From Undaria pinnatifida (taxonomy: Eukaryota; Sar; Phaeophyceae; Laminariales; Alariaceae): 64,000 nt of DNA. The stretch lies in the NCBI GenBank assembly GCA_012845835.1, contig JABAKD010000024.1, forward strand, positions 7,033,103 through 7,097,102. The letters are read 5' to 3'. Below the pieces are notes generated by a model that had not been told where the DNA came from, searched no databases, and saw only the letters and a program-made list of their open reading frames with translations. Both the position numbers and the translations under genes were made by a program. Each line of letters starts with the position of its first letter. Position 1 is the stretch's first letter. This document shows, one piece after another, positions 49,246 through 60,500 of the stretch.

Positions 49246-50689
49246 AAGGTAAAGAGATGGTCACCTGTCGAGTGGTGTATCTGACGCTGGCGGAATTCGA
49301 TTTTTGGTGGGGCGGAGGGAGAGGGAGGAGGGAAGTAGGGGGAAGGGGGGGCGCGGGGGGGTGGGGGGGTGTTCAATAGATTACAGCAAGAAGTTTGAGT
49401 CATTACAATTATATTACACGAGCTGAGCATTCACCGGCCCCCACGCTTCGGAGAGGCTAAAGTTCCTCTGGTGTCATTTTTTGTTGTCTCACGTTTTCAT
49501 ACTTCGTATGTGTTTACACACTTTTGCATGATCAAACACATACCAAACAGGTCTATGGTACCCGGTAAGTGCTCCACATGCCAAGAGTTGCACCAGCAGT
49601 AACTGTAGTAGTAGCAGGGTTAAGGTATTGTCGTGTACTACAGGATGTAGAGGCAGCGCGAAATTGAGAAAGCTTTAATGGGAGTCATCAGTAGAACGAA
49701 GAAAACGAGATGCGTGTGTATGCAGCGCACCGCCCAATAGTAAGTGGTTAGGCTGGCAGGACCCAGTCTCGCTTATTAGTTCTCAGACTCGTTGATGCTT
49801 ATTTGTTTTCTGTTTGGTCAATCTCAACTCTCAGGCTCCTTTCGTTAGTCGGTCTCATGAACTAGCAAAACTTCTCACTCATGCTTTTTGTTCTCACGTC
49901 CTGGACCAGTTGTCAGTCTCATTTATCAGATATTTTTCAGTCTCGTTCCTCCTCAGACACCTTTTTCAGCCGAAATTTCGAACCATCCATCCCACAGTAC
50001 GGGTGCAGCAGCAGATTCTGAGAATTTCTGAGCTGCTAACATGATGAGGATCTCAATATATCACCCGAAACATGACTTCGAAGGCACTCAATCGCGACCC
50101 CCGTCCAACACCCTACGCCCTAGTCCTAAACCAAAGATATTCGTGAGAGCATCCGACTAACCTGTGGTTACTTACGCACTTGAGGAGTTCAACCGCAAAG
50201 GTATACCTTTTTTTGGCGAAATAAATTGCAACCCGTGGGATGAACCAAACTATAGTTGTTGGGGTTAGTGAACGCCACGGGGGCCGGCAACACATCGGTG
50301 TTGGACATGGTCGTTTTTTCAAAATCAAAACCCCGAATGATACATTTACGCGGCATGTAAGGCGTCTGGTGTCAAATATAATCACCTATGCACTCGAGCT
50401 TTTCTCGAGCTCCCATGCCGCGAAGATATGGGGGGTGCAACCTGAATTTCTGAAGCTCCGAAATTCTGCAGGCCCACCCCGAGCTAGAAAACAATTTCCT
50501 GACTGTTGTAACGAAAAAATCTGAAAGTCCAACTCGCGGTGGTAACAATGCCACGGCCCCTAGGCACACAGCTATTGTGGTGAATGATACCGCAGGCATG
50601 CAACGACATGCAGGTGCTGTACCAGTTCCTCAGTTGTTAGTTGGAGAGCCAATTTAGTCGAAAATGAGCACTGTGATCGAAAGGTGATG
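49246..50689. other. No confirmed gene; R1 tail and diverged repeat R3
   Basis: At 49250-49375 an R1 tail module with G-runs is present. At about 50050-50330 a stretch (ATATCACCCGAAACATGACT, CACTTGAGGAGTTCAACCGC, TGCAACCCGTGGGATG) is a diverged relative of 55375-55560 (ATATCTCGCCAGAAGCATGA, CACTTGAGGGACTCGACCGG, TGCAACCCGTACGACG). I call it R3. No gene is recognised. Confidence 0.45.
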
Positions 50690-51000
50690 CAGTACCTCTA
50701 CGGCATGACGGAGACACGACGCATTACGATGCATGCTACGACAGAGGTATATCATTTTTTGGATATTTTGTTTTTTGAATGACGGGGCTCCTTAACCCAA
50801 AATTCGTCGTTTTTTCGTTTTTTTGCATGATTTTCGTTGACCATGGGGTTTTTCATCCGGTACGAGTAGCCGTTTCTCAGTTCTGTTTCCCTCTAAATCT
50901 GTTCTTCTAGGAAGGGGTCTTTATCTCCCAAATTGGGGGTCCCTGGTAGTATTTATGAAAAAAAGTGGTGCACCTCCATCGTAGCACGCGTCTCCTACGA
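50690..51000 (+). repeat. Dispersed repeat R2, reference copy upstream of BCS1-like gene
   Basis: Module order is ATGCATGCTACGACAGAGGT, TTTTGAATGACGGGGCTCC, TTAACCCAAAATTCGTCG, CATGGGGTTTTTCATCCGGT, TCTAAATCTGTTCTTCTAGG, AAAAAAAGTGGTGCACCTCC and ATCGTAGCACGCGTCTCCTA. The first and last modules are alike, so consecutive units share an edge. Confidence 0.8.
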
Positions 51001-51414
51001 TACAGAGCTGCGTCAACTTTTTTCTGGTGTGCTTCTTACTTGGGGAGCTCCACACATTTTGCCGCGGAAGAAGAGCTGATTTTGGAGAAACCTAAAAGTG
51101 CTTCCCCATGACAAACCCTATGTCCCAGCTATATACACCGAAACATTTTAGCTGCCTAGATGTTTTTTTTTATTCAAATCTCCACGACTTTGCGCCAAGG
51201 AGACCCATCGGCAACAACATTTGGTTTGGCCGAAAATTGTTTTTTTATTTGCAGCCTCCATCGTAGCACGGGTCCTCTGGGTAACCAACCAACTCGATAG
51301 GCCAGGTGCTGACCATAAGGAGTTCTCGAAACCAATCGTGCTCTTACACCCCCCCCCCCCCCCCGCCCCGGCCCGCACTTCGCGTTTCTTTGCTTTCGAT
51401 CGCAGCTGGGGATC

Positions 51415-51591
51415 ATGAGCGCCATGAGGACTGGAAACGTGGTGCTGGACATGGTGATCGCGATGAGCATACCGATCGCCTTGCAATGGTCACGCAAGCA
51501 TTGGGAGTGGCTGGGGCCTCGCGTGAGCGAATTCTTGTTCGCATCTCGGCAGGAAGAAGAGAACTACACCCGCAGCATCGTCTATGAGATG
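51415..51591 (+). CDS. BCS1-like gene, exon 1
   Basis: The start ATG at 51415 (GATCATGAGC) opens MSAMRTGNVVLDMVIAMSIP, whose hydrophobic stretch IAMSIPIALQW is a plausible transmembrane helix. SEFLFASRQEEENYTRSIVY then begins the BCS1_N-like region. The donor is ATG/GTCAGT at 51591/51592, phase 0. In BCS1 the single N-terminal helix places the ATPase on the matrix side of the inner mitochondrial membrane. There is no obvious cleavable presequence. Confidence 0.75.
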
Positions 51592-54500
51592 GTCAGTGCT
51601 TCCATTCTAATCGTGGACTCTGAATATAGATGCGCGCTACGATAGAAGTACGTAGCACTTCCTGTCCGGAGCATTTTATGAACGGCCCGGGACACAAGAA
51701 ACCGCCCTAGGGAAACGAAAAACGATTTCAGTATCAAGTAAGTAGAAGAAATTAAATAGCAACTAAACAAGCACGTACGTACATCAAAATCACTCCTAGC
51801 ATCTTCGTGCGGAACAAAACCCACATTCATACGACAGCAAATTTTTCATTACATACAGTCTTCCCAAATTGTCGGAATTTCGTTCATTTTTTTAGTAATA
51901 ATTCCGGCCGAGTAGTAGTTTCGTTTTTCTCCAAATCAGTTCTTTGGGAGAAGGTGTGTATACTATTATTAATAGTAGTATAGATATCTTCAACTGGTTA
52001 GGAGTCTCGGAAAAGAAACAATGCACCTCTACAGTAGAACGCGTCTCTACGCACAAAAGAATACAGACAGCGTACGTACCTACCTACCCTGGTACCCGGC
52101 ATGTATCACGGACAGCTGGACACCATAAACGCATCAACATGTTCGATTGGTACCTCCGATTTCTCACGGAGTGCGGACGCGTCCAACGACAGAGATGCTC
52201 GTAGCACTTTTCGTCTGAAATGGTTTCTGAATGGCGGAGATTCTTAACCCCAAATCGTCGGGAAAAAAAGAAGATAATAAGCCCTTTTGATTTGCATGCG
52301 TTTCATCGTGTCCTAGGCCTTGGGATTTTTTGTTCATCCGGGGTAAAAGTTTTTGTTTTCTCCAAATCAGTTCTTGGCAGAGGTTTTAAGCTCCCAAACA
52401 AATGGAGGAAATCTCAGAAAAAACGTGGGGCAACCTCTTTCGTAGAACGTGTCTGCGATCGGCACTGCCACGGGGTTAGGGTTATGCCATTGATTGCCTG
52501 GCCAAGAAACCTTTCCGCGTTCATTCGCGATGCGTATCCCTTTCTTGTCGCCGGTGACCGCGGATCTTGCCCCTCGCCAGGATGAGGCATCGGCACGGGC
52601 GCCGCGTGGTGGCGATCGATGCAAATGGGGTGGAAACGACAGCTTAATGTTGAGAACGCGAAAACGCTTCTTCTGTCGAGACGTTGGTTCCTTTGCAGAA
52701 CAGCCGTGGTAGTACAGTACAGCATCTTGCCCCTACAAGTATCAGAAAAAAAATACTTCTTCTGTAGAATGGCCGGGCAGATTTACAATTTCCTACTGCG
52801 AAGCCCCGGCTCAATGATATCTCGTACCCGTCATATATACTCCGTATGTCCCTTGCCGTGGTGAAGTCATCAAGCAGGTGGGGTTGTGACGACATAAGTT
52901 ATGAAGAAGGTCAGCTGCGAAACAGCATCCTCCAAAAGGCCATCACCTTGTACGTAGGGCAGGTAAGATCATCTCCCCCCCCCCTCCGGGTCTCGAGAGG
53001 GATGCATGGTTCGGCGCATGCTACAATAAAGAGAGAGCTTTTGATCAAAATATTGTCCGGATGACGGGGCACGCCTTAACGCGAAATCGTCGGAGGGTCG
53101 AGGTATGCTACGGGAGAAGTGAACCATTTTTCCAGATTTTCCTCGCCTACGGAGCTCTATACCTTCCTTGACCCAAAAACGAATGTGGGGAAAGAAAAAA
53201 AAATCCATACCGAACGAACAATTCCATCGTCCCCACGATACATATACAACGAAACGTTTGAGGGGGGGGGGGGGGAAAGACTTCAATTCCGATTATTTTT
53301 TGGTTAATAATTAAAAAGCCCCGCCGTTCAGAAATAGTGTTTCAGCGTACCTTAATACCTCCGTGAAATATCGTAGCATGCATTCGTCGGTCACATTCTT
53401 GACGCCGATAGAGGTATGAGCACGTTTTCGCCTAAACGGTCTCTGGATGGCAGTGCGCCTTAACCGCAAATCGTCGGAGTTTGAGCAACATTTTTACACC
53501 AGGTGTCGTTGTATACGCGGATAAATCATCTGTCTGGAAGAGCTTTCAGTTTTCCCTAAATAAATAAGCTTTTGCCTCAGAGGTAACAATGGAGCTATTC
53601 AAGCCACTACCCTCAGAAGGCAAAAAAAGAGCCAGCGCACCTCTACGTACAGTAGTAGCAGTCAGTAGTAGCAGTAGCATGCGTCTCTTGTTTTGCAACA
53701 TTAATATTCTTTGTGTACGAAGGCCATCTGGGATCGTTCATCAAACGTCTCACTATTTTCAGTTTCCTCGAAATGTTTTGTTGGGGTGAGATACACAGAA
53801 TTCTTCGAGCGAGGATACTCCAAAACAAAAATATGGTAAGGCACATCGACGGTAGCATATACGGCGTCAATAAATTGTGAGAACTTTTAAAGAAGCGCGT
53901 TGCGGTAGAGGTACCTGGTGGCAACTTTGTTTTGGATGGGACGGTTTCTGCATGACGGGGGGCTCAATCTTGAACTTAATATCTCCGGCAAAAGTTCGGT
54001 CTTCAGTTTTACCGAATATTTTTTATGTATACCTAGGCCTTGGCAAATTTCTTTGGGTAGCGCTTTTACTTTTCGTGTACAGCAGCAGTGTCACAGTTAC
54101 TGCGGCAGCACCGTGTAAAAGAGTCCCCGCAGGGGTGGCAGCGTTGTCGGTGTTGGGAGGCGCTCTCCTCATGGTCCCTGGGGTCCGTATTAATTTTTCC
54201 ATCGGCTCACTGATCATACCCAAAAGGCTGACACCATCAATATCAATATAAACGCTCTGAGAAAAAGTACAGGACAGGAAGTGAACAAGGTATGGTGTCC
54301 AGCACGGACCATCACCGTCACTTACATTATCACCCATCTATTATGGCCTAAACGTAACTGCGACATCTGCAACAACCTGGCTGCACCACGGTCACGGCCG
54401 AATCTTTAGACTATCCGCCTACGTAGTCTAGAGAACTATATAACAATCTCAAATTAGGTTTTGAGAGAGCTATAGTTACAGCTTAAAAAGTGAGGAAAGT

Positions 54501-57500
54501 CTTGGAAAAAGAGTGCATCTCTGCGTTAGAGAACGCGTCTTGCGAAGACTCTCAGCTAAAGAGCACGCCCCCCCCCCCCCCCCCCACGACTGCCTATCTG
54601 TCTGAGGATAAAAAATGGTGATGTACGTATTCGGTAGGTATTTATTTATAGTTGCGTCGTAGAATCATGTACTACTGCAATAAAGTATTGGGTCGGTAGT
54701 TGGTCGTTTACCTCAGTCTCGGTTGATGATGCTCGGTGAATACACGGTGCATGTACCACAGAGTAGTCCGCGGCTTCGAGCCGATTTCTTCCGAGCCACG
54801 TCTAGCGGTAGGTTTATGCATGGGTGCGATTGATACAGTATATTGGGTGAACGATAGCACTAAAAAAATACAAAATTGCAAAAAACAAAAACAAAACGAT
54901 TTATGAACCGTCACTATCAGGCATCACGGGAGTTGGTCAATCGACAACTACGCTCTACGCAACGTATTACGCGTTCCACTGTTGACCAAGGCTGCGGTGG
55001 AGGAGGTACCCCCTTTCGCACTACAGGATTTTAGCCACTCCGCCGAGTTATTCTATATGTACACCACTGAAAACACTAAATAGGGTATTAGATTGGTGCA
55101 GCGCAATGAGTAGCTGACCTTTCCTTGACGGTGTCGTATCGCACGAGAACATGGCACGAAATATCAAGCCTGGGATAAAACAGGGGGGCACTCGCGCGAG
55201 TGACCCCTAGCCAGTGCCAAACGAGGCCCCAGACGTGACCCCCCTGCCGTAGCTTCTTGGTCTTTGTCGGTTTTTCAACACGCTAGCGCACCCTCCGACG
55301 CATGCTACGGTGGGAGTCATCCCATTGCTAGGGGTGCAGCGGAGTTATTCTGGGCTCACCAAACACGAAGAACTCGATATCTCGCCAGAAGCATGACTTT
55401 GAAGACATCCAATCGTTCGCGCTAGTCCTAAAAACAACCATTGCCCTCGTAAAAATGATATCGTGCTAACCGACGGCCCCCCACTTGAGGGACTCGACCG
55501 GAGGGGTACATTATTAGTTTAATCCAGCAACTGCAACCCGTACGACGGGATGACTCTAGAAGCAACTCACGTTTTGAGAAAAGGACTAACCCTATACCCA
55601 CGAACTGTTTTTGGGAGGCAACCGAACGAGCTTCCCGACAACAAATCCCATGCCGCAGGTACGCAACCATGAAAACATGGCGAAACAAGGCTGAAATCCC
55701 CTTGACTTTGAGTTTAAGGGGCTCCGTCACTCAGAAAACATTCCGGCCGAAAATGTTGCCATCACACCTCGTCCATAATAGCAAGCGTGCTTCAACGTTT
55801 CCTTGACAACAAACATTTCGTGCCGCTGCTAGTCAAAATTTTCACGTAGACCAAAGACGTAGACGCATCCATGCTACGGTACGGCGGCGCCTACCTTGTC
55901 TGGAGTCCCTCGCGTGAGGAGCTCCTTGCCTAGCGTAGGCACAACATGACGGTGCTAACCGACAAACATTTCCTCCTATGGCCTAGGTATACAGTTGGGG
56001 TACTAAATTCGACAAAACACGAGAACAAGCGCATTCCGGCGGTTTTAAATCGTTAACTCCTTTAGAGCCCCAAAATCCCTCCCTATACTCATTGCAAGTA
56101 ATATGCCCCCAAAAGCGGGTTTCAGGTTGTAAAAGGCGCTAAAGAGCCCCGTCATTTTCAGACACAAAAATGCCAAAAAGAGTGCGCCCCCTGCCTGGGC
56201 GTGCCACGTGCGGTGGAGAGGGAGCATTATTTGGACCAATCGGTTTCTGAGTGACTATGGGCTTCGAAAACGAGAAACTACCGAATACCGTTTGAAATCA
56301 CGACCATCATCATGTGCTCATAAATCTAATAGCTGAGTACACCTTGCGTAGCGCACGGGGATTTGTTTGTCGGTGTCCCGCGAGCAATGTAGGTCAGTTC
56401 TATAGTCGAGTGTCGGGTGAGGTGTGGTGCTTCTCAACTCGAGTACAAGTTTCGTAAGAAAAAATTAGGTGCGACTGTACCACAACGACAGACGATTACC
56501 CTAACCCTAACCTTTACTCTAACACCAAACCCCTAACCTAACCCTAATCCTAACCCCAAACTTATCCCTAACCCTAACCCCAACCCTGACCCCAACCCCT
56601 GACCCCAACCCCTGACCCTAACCCTATACAAGTAACCTCCGTAAACGCCTCCTTGCTACCTACCTGTCTACTACAGTTGGATCTGAAGTACAACAGCGCG
56701 GTGGTGGGGTTAAGCGCGGTGAACGACACAGGAAGTAATCAGGTGAGACCTTCTGACAACTCAACGGGGGGAGGGAACAAGGGCCCGGATAATAAAAAAC
56801 GCCGATCGACGGTAGGCGCGCACGCAGACCGAATGCTGTAGAAGAGAGGGCGATGGTTTTGCCGCAAACGGGTCTTGCGAGTCGCTCGCATGGGTATTTT
56901 GCAAAAAAATTTCACGGGTCATGACCCAACCCGACTCGCGTGTCGGATCAGGAGGTTCATCAAATTCTCGTGAGTAGAGACGGGGCGGGTCGGGAGGTGT
57001 TTGAAATCTCATAGGGCGGGTCGGGTGAGATCAGGAGATGTTCAAACGTCAAGAGACGGGACGGGTCACCCTGATCCGACCCGACCCGACCCGATCTGAC
57101 CCGCGAGAAGTGGCCTCACCGGGAAAACGTCCTGGTGTTTGGCTTCATATTTCTCCATCGATCAGTGTTTGACGCGCGTGTTGCGACGATAATGGTATTA
57201 GGGTATACGACTTTTTGGGTAAAATATTTTCTGAATGAAGGGTATCCGTAACATCCGTAACCTGTTAACCCACAATCGTCGGAAAGTCGTTCTTCTTTTG
57301 GCAATGTTGTTGTTGTTACACCTACTCCATGGGTTTGCTCATTGGATTGCACTTTCAGTTTACACTACAAATTTGTCAGTTTTAGGGTGCGGCATGGAGT
57401 TCTTCACGCGAGAAGCTTCGTAAAGAGAACCACGCACCTCTATTCTAATATTAGCACTCTGCCAGTATTATATTAGTGACACGTGCCATTGTGGGATGGC

Positions 57501-60500
57501 GATAATTATCACAAGATCAATATCCGTTGATCCACGAGTCAGCCGGAGGGGAGGTGTTGTCCGTTTTGAAACTGAGAATCGTGATATGCTCATTCATGGT
57601 TATGGTGGTCGGATTGATGCGGTCGCATAGGTCACTAAAACCAGCACGTAATTTCTGCCCCCATCGTCTCGGAAGTGTGTCTGTCAGACAACACATGCTG
57701 TGGAGGGTGGGAGGGACGTAGGGAGGAAGGCAGCACTTTCCAGCTCCATTGGTTTGCACAAACAAATATGGCGATGTCATCCGATCCCATCCGATTAAGA
57801 AGTACCTGGTATGGCGTATGGCCCAGCCGCTTGCACTGCATCTAAATTGGTCGTTCTCTTCCCGTGTATTCCTGGTGTGGATGAAGCCATGCGGGAGCAA
57901 CGCGGAGCAGCTGAAGACCTACGACGTCACCTTTACGCCTCCGCTCAACAGCTGGGTGGAGGTGGACGACAAGGTATTCTTCCGACAGGTCTGTGCCGGC
58001 TTTTGTTTAACCCCTTTCGAGCCCCCAAACCCCTCCCTATACTGAACCCAAGTATTTTTGTCCATAAAAACGGGTTTGCAGTTGTAAAGGGGTTAACCGC
58101 GGCTTGAGTCACAGTATAACTATTATATATATTACTAATACTACTAATAGTATACCTAGTACTAATATTACGGTAGAGTTGCACCTGTTATTCTCTGAGG
58201 CTCTTAACCTGATGAAGAGCTCTATACGCCTCTAAGGCAAAGTCTGATTTGGGGGAGAATTAAAAATGGCATACCTGATGAACAACTCCATACCCATGGT
58301 CTAGGTATAAATCTAAAAATACCGTAAATGCAACGTCCGAACAACAATAATGACCGAAATTCGGACGATATTGGGATAAGGAGCCCCGTCATTCAGAAAA
58401 CGTTCCAGCTAAAACGAGATCTACCTCTATCGGACCAGGCGCCCTCCATGCTGCTTTTGCCTCAAATTTGGTACAGCATAGAATAGGTTATGCTTCAATT
58501 ATAACATAGGCGCTAGACAACCGTATACCACGGGGTTGGTTTTCGTGGAGACTTCGCAAGGCGTGACGAACCGATTTGAACAATCTTTGGTCCGTTTCCT
58601 CTTACTAACTGTCGGTTGCTATAGACGTTCTCAAACCCGGTATTCCATTGTTCGCGTACCACGTCGGCTTTCAGGAATATGGCGCGGAGGAAGGCGGGGA
58701 CGAGGTTGGAGGAAACACGGCTGGCAGTGCCGGGCGCGTCACACTAAAGGCGAGGCGTGCTTCGATCAGGGTACATGGGGGGGGCGCTACGATTTATCCC
58801 TTTTACAACTGGAATCCCGTTTATGGGGACAAAACTACTTGTGTTTATTTTAGGGAGGGGTTCGGGGGCTCCAAAGGGGTTAAGAGAGGAGTACACCTTT
58901 CTTAACCCCTTAAGAGCCCTGAAGCCTCTTCTTATACAAATTCGAAGTAATTTTGTCCATAAAACGGGTTTCCAGCTGTGAAAAGGCGTTAAACCACTAA
59001 CGCGTGCTATGATAAGGGGTAGTTTTTTTGGCTAAACCGTTTTCTGAATGGCAGGGCTTCCTAGCGGGATGTCATTCTTGTTCTGCATTATATTATAAAA
59101 TTAAAATACACTCCAGCTGTGAGATCGAAGATTTCGTCGAAACTCATCTTTGCAAGCTGTGTGTTTTTACTCCGATCGCGCGCATTACGAGTTGTGTGTC
59201 CTCATTAAGGATATAGTTATATGTAGACTAAATGTTTTATTCCTAGGCCATGAGCTTCTTCATCGGGTTTCACTTTCAGTTTTTTCACAAAGTTAAAGTC
59301 ACGTTTTCGGTGGGGTACGGAGCCCCAACAAAACTAAGAGCCCTGCATGGAAAAAATAATGAATGGTTGGTACTCCTCCTCTACCGTATGATGTGGTGTC
59401 CGTTAGGCACTTCTACATATTTTTGTGTACCCGTGTCAAGCCACACATGACCTAGTCTACTATCTTAAATCGGTGTTTCTCTTAAATCGAATTCTCGTAA
59501 ATCGTAGGGTTAGGGTTAGGGGTACGTCAACCCGATGTTTGATGGGGACCTGTGCTTGCTACTAGTAGTACGAGATAGTGGGCCAAGTAATTTCTGGGTA
59601 CGTGGCTCGGGAGAACTTGCGCGATATCGTCGAAATTCACTTGCATACTACTCGTGTTTTATGTTTTTTGGGGGATCGTTTGTGTGGTTGTAATCTTTCG
59701 CTACTTTTCTCCAAATCAGTGTTGCTGTTAGTGTGAGGTATTTTTTTTTCCCTCGCTTCCTCTTGCTTAAACGCCCCACCTACTATCGAAATCCGCCAGA
59801 GTAATAAACACTTCCACGCCCTGGATATCGCCTCGTTATCGTTTCAGAGCCGTCCATGCCGCTGCTGCAATTCCCATCCACCCCCGTCCCCAACGCCCCC
59901 CCCTTTCCCACCACCCGCACCATCGCCTAGACCTAGCACCACGCGTATAGCAAACCCCTACATCTATGCGACCCAAAGCCCTCCCCCCCCGCCCCCGCCC
60001 CCCCCCGCCACACCCCCCCGCCTCCCCAACAAGAAATATTTATAGTTTCCACGCACAAATTGACCTGCCCCACCCGTCCCCTCCCCCCCCCTCCCCCCCT
60101 CCCGCCCCCATTTTGATCAAAATCAGGCCCCCACGTCCTTCGAAATTCCGCCCTCCTCTCACCGGATATTCGACTTAGTAATACAGGATTCACTTGATAA
60201 ATTGATGCATTTCCTTCCACAGCTGTCAGATTTTGTCCCCCTCGGAAACGGGTTTTATAGTTTCCGCGCACAGGCTGCCTAACATCACCCTGTTGACCCT
60301 GATAACTACACTCACTGTAGTTGCAAGGGGAGTCGCCGACCTGTATCCTTAATGAGGACACACAACCCGTAATACGCGCGATCGGAGTATCACACACAGC
60401 TTGCAAAGATGAGTTTCGACAAAATGTTCGATCTCACAGCTGGAGCGTATTTCAATTTTTATAATATATAGAGCGTCTCCAAATCAGTGTTATTGATGTG

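Larger units (their letters stand above)
52963..57886 (+). other. Intron 2 of BCS1-like gene, 4.9 kb of repeats
   Basis: R2 units or pieces lie near 53005-53110, 53340-53700, 53800-54060, 54480-54550 and 57150-57430. A MITE copy lies at 54984-55262, an R3 copy at 55375-55700, a C-run at 54567-54586, the telomere-like tract at 56485-56630 and a GACCC-rich array at 56880-57110. Frames inside (for example 53877-54251) show no domain. Confidence 0.65.

Noticed and set aside
53877-54251. 124-residue frame in intron 2 as an extra BCS1 exon
   Set aside because: It has no family motif. Exons 2 and 3 already join in phase 0, and the frame lies over R2 sequence.
56485-56630. Chromosome end
   Set aside because: The tract is degenerate and exons of one gene lie on both sides.
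57811-58107. Alternative 98-residue frame over BCS1-like exon 3
   Set aside because: It overlaps the exon in another frame, runs through the donor site and does not show the family motif.
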